Shown here piece after piece: positions 13,701 to 23,787 of a DNA stretch of 64,000 bases; within the stretch, counting starts at the first letter, position 1, and every line of letters starts with the position of its first letter. Source of the stretch: Myotis daubentonii (Eukaryota; Chordata; Mammalia; Chiroptera; Vespertilionidae); NCBI RefSeq assembly GCF_963259705.1, contig NC_081861.1:68987623-69051622 (forward strand), read 5' to 3'. The notes under the pieces are model-generated. The model did not search any database, was not told the origin of the DNA, and worked only from the letters and a program-made list of their open reading frames with translations. The translations under genes and the position numbers were made by a program.

Positions 13701-13994
13701 GGATTATATCCCAAGAAACCAGAAACACCAATCAGAAAGGATATATGCACCCCTATGTTCATAGCAGCACAATTCACCATAGCTAAGATCTGGAAACAGC
13801 CTAAGTGCCCATCAGTAAATGAATGGATTAGAAAACAGTGGTACATCTACACGATGGAATACTATGCTGCTGTAAAAAAGAAGGAACGCTTACCATTTGC
13901 AACAGCATGGATGGAACTGCAGAGCATTATGCTAAGTGAACTAAGTCCGTCAATGAAGGAAAAATACCACATGATCTCACTCATTCATGGATAA
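10781..13994 (+). pseudogene. ORF2: L1 ORF2 fragment, broken
   Basis: Open stretches at 10933-11196, 11305-11718, 11745-11939, 11953-12858 and 12774-13475 together cover the end of the endonuclease, the linker, the reverse transcriptase and the C-terminal domain. The catalytic box [14 protein letters not shown] is intact at about 12260. Breaks include an in-frame TAG near 11194 (Lys codon in the sister copy), a one-base loss near 11714, frameshifts near 11935 and 12830, and the TGA at 13473-13475. The last open part, 13665-13994, ends at a TAA at 13992-13994 that probably marks the natural C-terminus. It retains Trp where the sister copy has a stop at 9099. Confidence 0.93.
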
Positions 13995-14270
13995 TAGAGA
14001 CAATTATAAACTTTGAACAATAATAGATACAGAGGCAGAGCTGCCTCAAACAGATTGTCAAACTGCAGCAGGAAGTCCAGGGACGGTTGGGGGGGCAGGA
14101 GGGAGGGGGTTGGGAGATCAACTGAAGGACTTGTATGCATGCATATAAGCATAACCAATGGACATAAGACACTGGGGGGTAGGGGAGGCCAGGGGATTGT
14201 CAATGGCGGGTGGAAAAATAAGGGACACATATGTAATATCCTTTGTAATACTTTAAGCAATAAAAAAAAG
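10781..14270 (+). mobile_element. 5'-truncated LINE-1, same subfamily as its left neighbour
   Basis: It begins inside the endonuclease domain (ATAGACCACATATTTG) immediately after the poly-A of the L1 at 3694-10780, and runs through ORF2 to the same 3'UTR type and an A-rich tail near 14265. It is very similar to that neighbour throughout and shares its 3' terminus, so both come from one subfamily. A 5' truncation within ORF2 is typical of L1 insertions. No convincing target-site duplication was found by eye. Confidence 0.93.
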
Positions 14271-14483
14271 AGTGGAAAAAAATCTCAAAGTTATGTAGAA
14301 CTTGGTTGTATGTGTAAAATTTTCTCAGAATTTATTTAAAAACCAAGCTTTGTTCTCCTTCTAATATAATGTTAATATTTTTAGTTGTAATTTCAAAACC
14401 ATATCAACTAATGTAAACTAATTCAGGACATAGAACATATATTTTATTAAAGTATTATCTGTGAAAAAAAATAAAAATAAAAA
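14271..14483. other. Unassigned spacer between L1 copies
   Basis: AT-rich sequence without an open frame or repeat I recognise. It separates the L1 tail at 14270 from the next truncated L1. Confidence 0.5.
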
Positions 14484-14896
14484 CAGTGGTACATCTCCAC
14501 AATGGAATACTACACTGCTGTAAAAACGAAGAAACACCTACCATTTGCAACAGCATGGATGGACATGGAAAGCATTATGCTAAATGAAATAAGCCAGTCA
14601 GAGAAAGATAAATATCACATTCACATGATCTCACTCATTTATGCAATATAATGAACAACATAAAGTGATGAATAAAAACAGATCCAGAGACAGATGCATC
14701 TATCAGGCCATCAAACCACAGAGGGAAGGTAGGGGCCGGTGGGGGAAAGGAGGGAGAGATCAACCAAAGGACTTTATGCATGCATATAAGCATAATCAAT
14801 GGACACAGACACTAGTGGGGTGAAGGCATGAGCGGGGAGGGGGGGCAATGGAGAGATAAGGACACATATGTAATACCTTAATCAATAAAGAAAAAT
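14484..14896 (+). mobile_element. 5'-truncated LINE-1 3' end
   Basis: About 410 bp matching the last ORF2 codons (GGTACATCTCCACAATGGAA, CAACAGCATGGATGG) and the G-rich 3'UTR, with the ATACCTTAATCAATAAAG terminus of the older subfamily seen at 3650. This is a common outcome of incomplete target-primed reverse transcription. Confidence 0.9.
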
Positions 14897-15499
14897 AAGT
14901 TTCAAGTAAAATTATATGATTCTAACAGATAGATTTGTTTTCATATTCTTAGTATGCATATTTAAAATGTGTAAATAATTACATTATATAATTTTATGAC
15001 AAACTATAAAGTTAATATCTCTACCATCATTTTTGTAAATATTTGAAAGCATCACATTTTAAATTGTCTGCCTTAATGCATATTCACCCCCAAATATTTG
15101 ACTATTATCAATAACTCATTAATGAGCATCCTTATACAATCATTTTTCCCATTTCTCTGATTACTACCTGATGATAAATTCTTTAAAAAGAAGTTGCTAC
15201 ATCTAAACTGTATTCGTATTTGAAGTCATTTGATATGCAGTGTTAAAATTACTTTTGTGAGTTTATACAGTTTGTAGTCTCTAAAAAATACAGGTGTGCC
15301 CATTTCATTAGCCCTTACTTAGGCTGTGCATTACTAATCTTTCTAACGTTTCCAGTCTATTTATGGTAAATTTTCAAATTAATCTCAAAGAAAACTCAGA
15401 AGCAAAAAAAATAAAATAAAAATTAAACAGTATGCCATGTTACACAGGCAGCAGCATCGTACATTTCTTGTTTACCACATCTCTTGATTACATCATTTT
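14897..15499. other. AT-rich intergenic DNA, nothing recognised
   Basis: No long open frame and no repeat I can name. An A-rich patch near 15404-15427 may belong to the old L1 tail that follows. Confidence 0.4.
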
Positions 15500-15935
15500 C
15501 TTTTATGAATGGACCTAGAGCAAAATATACTAAATTAAACAAGTCAGACAGCGAAGACAAATATAGTATGATTTCACCTGTATGTGGAATCTAAAAAGCA
15601 AGACAAATAAAACAGAAATATACTCATATACAAAGACCAATCTGATGGTTGCCAGAGGGACAGAGGTGGGGGAATAGGTGGAAAACATGAAGGGAATTAA
15701 GAGGTACACAGTTCCATTTATAAAATGTCATGGAGATGTAATGTACAGCATAGAGAATATAGTCAATAATATCGTAATAACTTTGTACAAGGACAGATGG
15801 TTACTAGATTTGTTGTGGTGATCACTTTGTAAGGTATATAAATGTCAAATTACTATGCTATACATCTGAAACTAAGATACTATTATATGTCAATTATAAT
15901 TTTAAGATAATTTTAACACTAAAAAATAAATTAGC
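15500..15935 (+). mobile_element. Ancient LINE-1 3' end
   Basis: Contains hallmarks of old mammalian L1 tails: ATGAATGGACCTAGAG, TATGTGGAATCTAAAAAG, a glycine/glutamine-like GATGGTTGCCAGAGG region, and AATAATATCGTAATAACTTT before TATGTCAATTATAATTTT. Divergence is high and no coding frame remains. Confidence 0.8.
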
Positions 15936-16033
15936 AATGTACACATCTTAAAGATTTATTGTTAGAAAATGCTAACCATCTTCTAAGCCTTCAGCATGTC
16001 ATAATGTTTTTGCTGGTAGAGGGTCTTACCTTC

Positions 16034-16096
16034 AATTTTTAAAAACACATACACACGTTATCTGTGAAATGCAGTGAAACAAGGTATGCCTGTATT
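16034..16096. mobile_element. Possible terminus of an ancient DNA transposon
   Basis: The stretch GTTATCTGTGAAATGCAGTG followed by AAACAAGGTATGCCTGTA resembles the terminal region of an old mammalian cut-and-paste transposon (Tigger-like or another MER-type family). I see no matching partner terminus nearby, so the assignment is tentative. Confidence 0.35.
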
Positions 16097-16559
16097 TGCT
16101 AAGACCGCCACCACCCCAAGTATTTTCTCCAAGCTAAGGGAATGGGTTGAGAGTAACACTATTTTAAGCCAAATGTATATTTTGGCATAGGTCATAACTG
16201 AAATAAAAGTGGAATTTGTACCTAGAAGAGCATTATCTTCTTAATTTGTTTGATTGTGAAGATCTGATCCAGCTATTACAACGAGTTTAGCTTTGTATGT
16301 TTTGATGTCATTTTCTAAAACCATCATCAGCTTCTTAATTCTTACTTTCTATTAACACAATATGTGTTCTCAGGTTCCTTATAATCAGTATCAAGCTTGG
16401 GGGAATAAAAAGTAGAAAACAGTCAATTTAATATAATTTATTCAATGTAAAAATAACTGGCTTTTTTGTTTTGATCTACTTTATTTACATTAAACTGATT
16501 TTCTCACAAAAATGTTTGAATTATCTATTTATTTGTGTTTCCAATTTAGAAAAAGGATA

Positions 16560-17765
16560 ACTTTTAGATAACTGTCTGACTGAAAAACCCCTAACTCCTA
16601 TAGAAAAATGGAAACAAAATATGAGGTTTAAAATACAGATAGCCAATAGATATATGAAATTATGCTCAACATAATTAATCAGGAAAATGAAAATTAAACC
16701 ACAATGAGCTATCATTTCACACCTGTCAGAATAGCTATCATCAATAAAGTTCTGATGAGGATGTGGAGAAAAAGGGAAACCTCATGCACTGTTGGGTGGA
16801 TTGTAAATTTGTACAGCCACTTTATATAACAGTATGAAGATTCCTTAAAAATTATAAACAGATCTACCATATGACTCAGCAATTCAACTTTTCAATATTT
16901 ATCCAATGAATCCCAAAACACTAATTTGGAAAGACATATTCACCCTTATGTTCATTGAAGCATTATTTACAATAGCCAAAATATGGAAACAACTTAAATG
17001 TCCACTGATAGATGAATGCATGAAGAAGATATGGAACATATATACAATGGAATATTACTTAGCCATAAAAAGAATGAAATCATGCCATTTGTGACAACAT
17101 GAATGAACCTAGAGGGTATTATGCGAAGTGAAATAAGTCATACAAAGAAGATCAAATACCATATGCTTTCACTTATATGTGGAATCTAAAAAACAAAATA
17201 AACAAACAGATAAAACAGAAACAAACTCATAGATACAGAGAACAATTTGTTGGTTGCCAGATTGAAAAGTAGTTGTTGAAATGGGTGAGAAAGGAGAAGG
17301 GATTAAGATATATAAATTGTTAGTTATAGAAACAACCATAAAGATATAAAATATATCATAGGGAATATAGTCAATAATCTATAATAATAAAAATATGATA
17401 TGCTAATTAGACTGGACAGCCAAACGACTTTCCAGACGACCTTCCAGACAAAGCCATGGTGGCGGGGGCCAAGGCAGAGGCAGTTAGGGGCAATCAGGCA
17501 GGCAGGCGAGTGGTTAGGAACCAGTGGTCCTGAATTGTGAGAGGGATGTCCACCTGCTGGTTTAGGCCCGATCCTGCAGGGCCTAAACTAGCAGTCAGAG
17601 ATCCCCCAAGGGGTCCCAGATAGCGATCCCCCTCCGCATGAATTTCATGCACTTGGACTCTAGCGTTGTAATAACTAGGTATCAGATGAGTACTAGACTT
17701 ATTAGGGTGATCACTATGTTATACACTTGAAACTATGTAATATTATATGTCAACTGTAATTAAAA
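16560..17765 (+). mobile_element. Ancient LINE-1 3' half, split by a Helitron
   Basis: Degenerate ORF2 C-terminus (the open frame 16906-17094 reads KIWKQLKCPLIDECMKKIWN and IYTMEYYLAIKRMKS) followed by an old 3'UTR to TGTCAACTGTAATTAAAAAT near 17765. The 3'UTR is homologous to the one at 15500-15935. A Helitron at 17378-17663 interrupts it between AGTCAATAA and the GTAATAACT motif that is contiguous in the 15500 copy. Confidence 0.88.
17378..17663 (+). mobile_element. Non-autonomous Helitron (HeliBat type), 286 bp
   Basis: Starts TCTATAATAATAAAAATATG just after an A and ends in CTAG at 17660-17663. Shortly before the end is a degraded hairpin, ATGAATTTCATGCAC. It encodes nothing. The internal GGTGGCGGGGGCCAAGGCAG region is shared with the copies at 40441 and 52209. 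The element sits in an ancient L1, whose homology resumes on the right side. Confidence 0.9.
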
Positions 17766-18986
17766 ATTAAAAATATATAAAAATTTAAGGTATTAAATAG
17801 ATTTGGCAACAACTTCAGAAATTAACAAAGTACCAGCTTTCACATCAGCTATAGCCATCAGCTTATGTTCTGGGAATTTCACCATATAGTGTATTTTAAA
17901 TTATCTCTCAAAATAGTGTACAGCTTATTTTTTTCTTACACCTGGAAAATCTTTAAGATTTGCCAGTGCTTAGGTGATAAACATGCCTCCATCCATTGAT
18001 TTTCATTTATTTTTTAATATTACTTCATTTTTTTTTAAAAAAATTATTACCTAGCATTTATTGGGTAACTACTATGACAAGTATTATTTTATGTAAGATA
18101 CAAAACTGAAAAAGTAAGGGTATCTAAACAAAGTTATCACAATCCAATGGAGGAAAGAGAAATGTCAAAAACAACTAAAAATAGTAAAAAAAAATGATAG
18201 TGAATATTCTGAGGACAGGAATGATTAGTTCTACCGAAAGGAGAAACTTCATTGAAGGAGTCATTGGAGAATTTTTTTGTATTTCTTTTTTTTTCCATTG
18301 GAAGATTTTAAACTAGAAAGTGACATCGCCTGATGGATATTGTATATAGACTATTTTGATGAACAAATGAAGATTGAATTGATGTAAAATTAGATCTGGG
18401 GAAAGCAGTTAGGAAATAATTTCAATCATCTAACAAAGAATATGAGGGTCTGACCTAAGGAGTTGGATATAAAGAAAAAATACCATAAGTAATGGGGAAA
18501 ATATTGACTCATTTGTATATGTGGAGGTTAAGGTAAAGATATTTGAAATAATTCTCAAAATTCTGATTTGAAACAGTGGCAACATTAATCAGAATGTGAT
18601 ATACAAGAAACATAGGTCTAGGGAAGGAGGCTGTGATAATGACATTAATTTTGGACATTTTAACCTTGAGAAGATTGTAGAACATCCAAGTGAAAATGTC
18701 TAATTGGAGTTGGATTTATTCATCTTAATCTCTGGAGCAAGATCTAAGAAGAGGGAGAATTAAAATTTTTGAGTTGTTAGCATATTGATGGTAATTGAAG
18801 TATTAAATGTGAATGTATTTATCCTGAGAAATTACATTGAGTGAGAAATATATTGAAAATAAACCCCTAAAGAATGCTTGCATTATATAGAAAAAATGGC
18901 AATGAGTCAAAGAAAAAAACCACTTCTCAAATGATAAAATGTAAAACAAAACAAAATAAAACAAAACACACAGAGAATGTGTTATC
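17766..18986. other. Mostly unassigned AT-rich DNA, with a possible ancient repeat at about 18240-18870
   Basis: No coding potential. The part from about 18240 contains phrases such as AACATCCAAGTGAAAATGTC and GCATATTGATGGTAATTGAA that resemble an ancient, widely dispersed mammalian repeat, but I cannot assign the family from sequence alone. A CA/AAC-rich patch precedes the HAL1 insertion at 18940-18986. Confidence 0.4.
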
Positions 18987-19000
18987 AAGAAAAACTAACA
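18987..19000 (+). repeat. Left target-site duplication of the HAL1 insertion
   Basis: AAGAAAAACTAACA, repeated exactly at 21501-21514. The A-rich start is typical of sites cut by the L1 endonuclease. Confidence 0.9.
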
Positions 19001-19024
19001 GGTGCACCAAGGAAGCATAACAAA

Positions 19025-19593
19025 ATGCGGAGACAAAGAAACAGGACAAAGTTGTCAATGGAAGATATAGAGTTCAGAACCACACTTTTAAGGTCTCTCA
19101 AGAACTGTTTAGAAGCCACCAATAAACTTAATGAGATCTACAAGAAAACTAATGAGACCCTCGATGTTATATTGGGGAACCAACTAGAAATTAAGCATAC
19201 ATGGACTGAAATAACGAATATTATACAGACTCCCGACAGCAGACCAGAGGATCGCAAGAATCAAGTCAATGATTTGAAATGCGAGGAAGCAAAAAACACC
19301 CAACAGGAAAAGCAAAATGAAAAAAGAATCCAAAAATGCGAGGATAGTGTAAGGAGCCTCTGGGACAGCTTCAAGCGTACCAACATCAGAATTATAGGGG
19401 TGCCAGAAGATGAGAGAGAGCAAGATATTGAAAACCTATTTGAAGAAATAATGACAGAAAACTTCCCCCACCTGGTGAAAGAAATGGACTTACAGGTCCA
19501 AGAAGCGCGGAGAACCCCAAACAAAAGGAATCCAAAGAGGACCACAACAAGACACATCATAATTAAAATGCCAAGAGCAAAAGACAAAGAGAG
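19025..19593 (+). pseudogene. ORF1: HAL1 ORF1, 3'-truncated duplicate copy
   Basis: The ATG at 19025 begins MRRQRNRTKLSMEDIEFRTT. The frame continues open through the short coiled coil (ETLDVILGNQLEIKHTWTE), the RRM (NIRIIGVPEDEREQDIENLF) and into the C-terminal domain (RHIIIKMPRAKDKER), where it is cut at 19593 by the 5'UTR of the second unit; translation would run on to 19642 in foreign sequence. The frame is otherwise unbroken, which indicates a young insertion. Compared with L1 ORF1 the N-terminal part is short, and the last 90 or so residues, which bind RNA, are missing. Confidence 0.88.
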
Positions 19594-19594
19594 A

Positions 19595-20299
19595 GGAGAA
19601 CCAAGATGGCGGCATAGGTTAACGCGGAGTTTGCTGCTTTGAACAACTACTTCAAAAGTGAAACCAAAAAATGGAAGGGACATCACCCAGAACCACAGGA
19701 ACGCTGGCTGAGTTGAAGTCCTACAACTAGGAGGAAAGAGAAACGCACACGGACACTCAGAGGAGGCGCAGTGAGTGCTGAAGTCAAATTCTGAGGTGCG
19801 GAGTGCACAGAGCGGGCTGGCGGTGGAAGGCACGGTTGGCGTTTTCAATCGGGAGGGAGTCGCAGACTCTGAGCTCCAGATCCCGGCGAGTCTTTAGGGA
19901 CCCAGACTCAAACGGGAGAAGCGGGACTGTCTGGCTTCGGTCAGAGCGAGTGCAGCTTTCTCTCCCAGCTTTGCAGCGGGTGCTGGGACTCAGAGAGGCA
20001 GAGCCCCTGGGGACAGGACTGAGAGCCGCCATAACTGCTCTCTCCGGCCCACCCTGTTGATCCTGTGCGACCCGCCCCGCCCAAACCCTGCACAGAGGCA
20101 TTTGCCGGATAGCCTCAGGCAAAGGCTAGATTAGCACCTCCCTAGAGGACAGAAGTTCTCTCACTGCTGACACAGCTGATTCTCATAGCCACTTGGCCTG
20201 GAGGTCAAAACCTCCCTGGAATTAGCTACAACAATCAAGATTTAACTATAAGACTGCGAACAAAGACCACTAGGGGGTGCACCAAGGAAGCATAACAAA
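19595..20299 (+). promoter_or_regulatory. HAL1 5'UTR (internal promoter region)
   Basis: About 700 bp, GC-rich at 19740-20090, starting with the AACCAAGATGGCGGC motif also found at the 5' end of the - strand HAL1 (near 29679). AAGATGGC is a YY1-type element, which in human L1 directs accurate initiation at the 5' end; a role here is inferred. Open frames on both strands (for example 19784-20122 on the - strand) reflect high GC content. Confidence 0.75.
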
Positions 20300-21148
20300 A
20301 AGCGGAGACAAAGAAACAGGACAAAATTGTCAAAGGAAGATATAGAGTTCAGAACTACACTTTTAAGGTCTCTCAAGAACTGTTTAGAAGCTGCCGATAA
20401 ACTTAATGAGATCTACACGAAAACTAATAAGACCCTCGATCTTATATTGGGGAACCAACTAGAAATTAAGCATACACGGACTGAAATAACGAATATTATA
20501 CAGACGCCCGACAGCAGACCAGAGGAGCGCAAGAATCAAGTCAATGATTTGAAATGCGAGGAAGCAAAAAACATCCAACCGGAAAAGCAAAATGAAAAAA
20601 GAATCCAAAAATGCGAGGATAGTGTAAGGAGCCTCTGGGACAGCTTCAAGCGCACCAACATCAGAATTATAGGGGTGCCAGAAGATGAGAGAGAGCAAGA
20701 TATTGAAAACCTATTTGAAGAAATAATGACAGAAAACTTCCCCCACCTGGTGAAAGAAATGGACTTACAGGTCCAAGAAGCGCGGAGAACCCCAAACAAA
20801 AGGAATCCAAAGAGGACCACACCAAGACACATCATAATTAAAATGCCAAGAGCAAAAGATAAAGAAAGAATCTTAAAAACAGCAAGAGAAAGAAACTCAG
20901 TTACCTACAAGGGAATACCCATACGACTGTCAGCTGATTTCTCAACAGAAACTTTGCAGGCCAGAAGGGAGTGGCAAGAAATATTCAAAGTGATGAATAC
21001 CAAGAACCTACAACCAAGATTACTTTATCCAGCAAAGCTATCATTCAGAATTGAAGGTCAGATAAAGAGCTTCACAGATAAGGAAAAGCTAAAGGAGTTC
21101 ATCACCACCAAACCAGGATTATATGAAATGCTGAAAGGTATCCTTTAA
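20300..21148 (+). CDS. ORF1: HAL1 ORF1, open frame with its start codon changed to AAG
   Basis: The frame runs without a stop to TAA at 21146-21148, giving about 280 residues. Order of parts: basic N-terminus (RRQRNRTKLSKEDIEF), short coiled coil (about residues 20-70), RRM (NIRIIGVPEDEREQDIENLF), and C-terminal domain (RHIIIKMPRAKDKERILKTA; YKGIPIRLSADFSTETLQAR; LQPRLLYPAKLSFRIEGQIK). The codon matching the ATG at 19025 is AAG at 20300-20302, so initiation would need a near-cognate codon such as TTG at 20327 or a downstream Met. It is the longest unbroken retrotransposon ORF1 in the window. By family knowledge it is a nucleic-acid chaperone. Whether it is expressed is unknown. Confidence 0.75.
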   Translation, partial: KRRQRNRTKLSKEDIEFRTTLLRSLKNCLEAADKLNEIYTKTNKTLDLILGNQLEIKHTRTEITNIIQTPDSRPEERKNQVNDLKCEEAKNIQPEKQNEKRIQKCEDSVRSLWDSFKRTNIRIIGVPEDEREQDIENLFEEIMTENFPHLVKEMDLQVQEARRTPNKRNPKRTTPRHIIIKMPRAKDKERILKTARERNSVTYKGIPIRLSADFSTETLQARREWQEIFKVMNTKNLQPRLLYPAKLSFRIEGQIKSFTDKEKLKEFITTKPGLYEMLKGIL

Positions 21149-21500
21149 GAAGAGGAAGAGGAAGAAAAAGGTAAAGATACAAATTATGAACAACAAATAT
21201 GCATCTATCAACAAGTGAATCTAAGAACCAAGTGAATAAATAATCTGATGAACAGAATGAACTGTTGATTATAATAGAATCAGGGACATAGAAAGGGAAT
21301 GGACTGACTATTCTTGGGGGGGAAAGGGGTGTGGGAGATGTGGGAAGAGACTGGACAAAAATCGTGCACCTATGGATGAGGACAGTGGGTGGGGAGTGAG
21401 GGCGGAGGGTGGGGCGGGAACTGGGAGGAGGGGAGTTATGGGGGGGGGGGGAAAGAGGAACAAATGTAATAATCTGAACAATAAAGATTTAATTAAAAAA
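21149..21500 (+). other. HAL1 3'UTR, G-rich, with poly-A signal
   Basis: Directly follows ORF1 and leaves no room for ORF2. Two G-run clusters (21317-21345 and 21383-21450) fit the G-quadruplex pattern. It ends with CAATAAAGATTTAATTAAAA. The mirror-image sequence is seen at 27370-27560 in the - strand HAL1. Confidence 0.8.
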
Positions 21501-21514
21501 AAGAAAAACTAACA
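21501..21514 (+). repeat. Right target-site duplication of the HAL1 insertion
   Basis: AAGAAAAACTAACA, identical to 18987-19000. Confidence 0.9.
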
Positions 21515-22801
21515 ACTAGAGAAAGTTTAAGACAAAAAGAGAGTAGGGAGTTGTATCAAAAATCATAGAAAAATCTTATTCTGCCCAATACCAGTGCACA
21601 GAAGGAGTTAAAAATAAGTAATTGCAGTTATTTTCTTCATACTCAGCTCAGCTACGAAAAAGTGACATTTGAACCAAAATATGTAATTCTTGCCTTTTCT
21701 TTATTCTTAGTTATAATGTAGAGAGAATAAGCAAAAAGAAAGCAAGAAGAGTTGGCTTACATTGATATTTTGTGTGAAACTAAGGGATTACACACTAATC
21801 ATCCTGTGTCAGATTTGGATTGGTTGTGGAGTTAAATTTTGATAACTAATTTACTACCAAGAGCTTCTAGATTCAAAGATTAATATGATACAAACCTTGT
21901 CCTCAAGGAACTTGCAGCTTAACAAAGAAAACTGAGATAGGTTTTGAAGTTGATACAACAAAATTAGAGAAACTAGAAATATTATTTGCTTTGAGAATTT
22001 TCACTTCAGTGCTCTAGTTCTGCCTGATTTGAGTGTTTAGATTATAAGCTTTCTTCATTTTGTTTGAAGTATTAAAAACACCAAAGAACATAAAGCATGT
22101 CATGTTTATAAGTACCTTTAAGTGACTTTTGAAATTTTCACCATGGATATTAATTTCTTCATATGACAACAAGGGTTTCCAAATCTGTTATCCAATGTAA
22201 ACACTTCAAATTCACATTTATATATCTGTAGCCAGCAAATAGCCCACCATGAATTTTTCCCTCCAAAAAAAAAGAAAGGAAAATAATCATTGCAAACTTA
22301 ATAATTGTATTGCTGTATACATATACTTTCACCTCTGGAATTGCAGCTTAGTGCACCAAAACTTTTTATCAGAGCAAAAAATATATACATTAGTTCCTTC
22401 AAACAACAAGAGTAAAACAGACAATGCATTATACTGGTATGTAAGCCAACAAAATGAGATCATTTGTTTATATCAAAAGAAAAAAATAATAGCAATTTTC
22501 TAACTAAATTGTTTTCAGACATATCATCTCAGTAGTGTTTAGATTAGCAAAATAATGTGTCTGGTGAGTTCATCACCCAGCCCTACCACTTCACAATCAA
22601 CTTAAAAGAAAAAAATATTCCTGAAACTAATTTTCTCATTATTTTTCTCACTTAAAGTGTCCAAATGTTTCTCTATCTTGAGAGCCATAAACTAAAAGTC
22701 GATTTTTAAAAAGTTTATGTATTGGAAAATATAGATCATGTCAGCAATTTTCAAACTTTTTCATTTCATGGCACATATAAAGTAATTACTAAAATTCTGT
22801 G

Positions 22802-22837
<36 letters not shown>

Positions 22838-22916
22838 TTGCTGATTTGACAAAAATAGGTATGATTTTGATTCATTCACATCAGATGGATATTGTGTTGG
22901 CTGCTGTCATTTTTTA
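21515..22916. other. AT-rich intergenic DNA with an L2-like remnant
   Basis: No gene seen. Around 21870-21950 the phrase CTTGTCCTCAAGGAACTTGC followed by AGCTTAACAAAG resembles the 3' region of ancient L2/MIR-type repeats (weak). The 84-residue open frame at 22249-22503 has no recognisable family, lies in AT-rich DNA and is unlikely to be coding. Confidence 0.4.
22804..22833. repeat. (CA)n microsatellite
   Basis: About 15 CA units followed by TATATA. Confidence 0.95.
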
Positions 22917-23130
22917 AAAAAAACATATATTTTTTTTGATTGCAGAGAGGGAGGGAGAGGGAGAGAGAGACAGAAACATCAATGATGAGAGAGAATCATT
23001 GATTGGCTGCCTCCTACATGCCCCACACTGGGGAGTGAGCCGGCAACCCAGGCATGTGCCCCTACCAGGAATCGAACCGTGACCTCCTGGTTCATAGGTC
23101 AACGCTCAACCACTGAGCCAGCCAGCCGGG
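22917..23130 (-). mobile_element. VES-type tRNA-derived SINE
   Basis: On the - strand a tRNA-like head (GCTCAGTGGTTGAGCGTTGA, B box GGTTCGATTCC) is followed by a VES body (ATCAATGATTCTCTCTCATC) and a CT-rich then A-rich tail (T-rich at 22917-22937 on +). Partial flanking similarity TGTCA..TTTTT may be a decayed TSD. It is transcribed by RNA polymerase III and mobilised by L1 machinery according to family knowledge. Confidence 0.93.
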
Positions 23131-23787
23131 TGTCACTTTTTATTTGAAAATCTAAGGGAAAACAGGTCAGTGCCCCTGACTAAATAATCAGGTATGGCAT
23201 GTTTTAAAATTTTTTGCAGCTCACCCATTGAAAGTTTCTGGACTATTGCCATGAAAACCTGGAAGACTTACAAGAATACTTAACCTTATGCCTAATGACA
23301 TGATTAAAATGCATACTGTTAATTAGAATAGATTTTGAGAACAGTTGGCTTGTTTCTGTAGCATTGGGGTTTTCTTTTCTTGTCTTGAAAATTAGGCCTT
23401 GGTTAAAAATTCACTTCATATGGCTAAATCTTCTTGGTCCTTCTTATATGTCTTTATCCAGTTCCTTCCAGCTAGTTATCCACTTAATTATTTATCTAGG
23501 AAATATTTTGAATTTTATCTGTAGAAGATTCTAGTTCATAAGCTATTTTCCTTTGGATGTGATTCAGAACACAGTGTTTTAAGTATACTTTTAGCTATTA
23601 TACTAATATTAAAAAGTGACTTTATTTTTCCTTTGATCAACATATTATTTCCTTTAGACTGTGGTAAATCTCAATTTAAAGGGAATTAATACCTATTGAG
23701 GGGGGCTTTATATGAAAACATCTGTAACATGAACATGGGGCTGTCAGAAAAGGAATAAATCAAGGAAATGAAGGTAAGATATGCTTA
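23131..23787. other. AT-rich intergenic DNA, nothing recognised
   Basis: No open frame of note and no repeat I can assign. It ends at the A that precedes the first TC of the Helitron array. Confidence 0.4.

Larger units (their letters stand above)
19001..21500 (+). mobile_element. Chimeric HAL1 (half-L1) insertion: partial ORF1 copy joined to a full-length HAL1
   Basis: One 2.5-kb insertion framed by an exact 14-bp direct repeat. From left to right it contains an ORF1 segment of about 590 bp (19001-19593) and then a complete HAL1 made of a 5'UTR beginning GGAGAACCAAGATGGCGGC near 19595, ORF1 at 20300-21148, and a 350-bp G-rich 3'UTR ending in AATAAA and a short A tail. The first segment duplicates 20277-20868 almost perfectly. 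No ORF2 follows ORF1, which defines HAL1: a non-autonomous L1 derivative that depends on ORF2 protein from L1. Because the duplication lies inside the TSDs, both parts arrived together. Confidence 0.9.

Noticed and set aside
19784..20122. A 112-residue - strand open frame in the HAL1 5'UTR
   Set aside because: It is antisense to a GC-rich promoter region, with no family resemblance, and is matched by an open frame on the + strand.
20300..21148. HAL1 ORF1 as a domesticated host gene
   Set aside because: The start codon is lost, young TSDs flank the element and there is no evidence of selection; an ordinary recent insertion explains the open frame.
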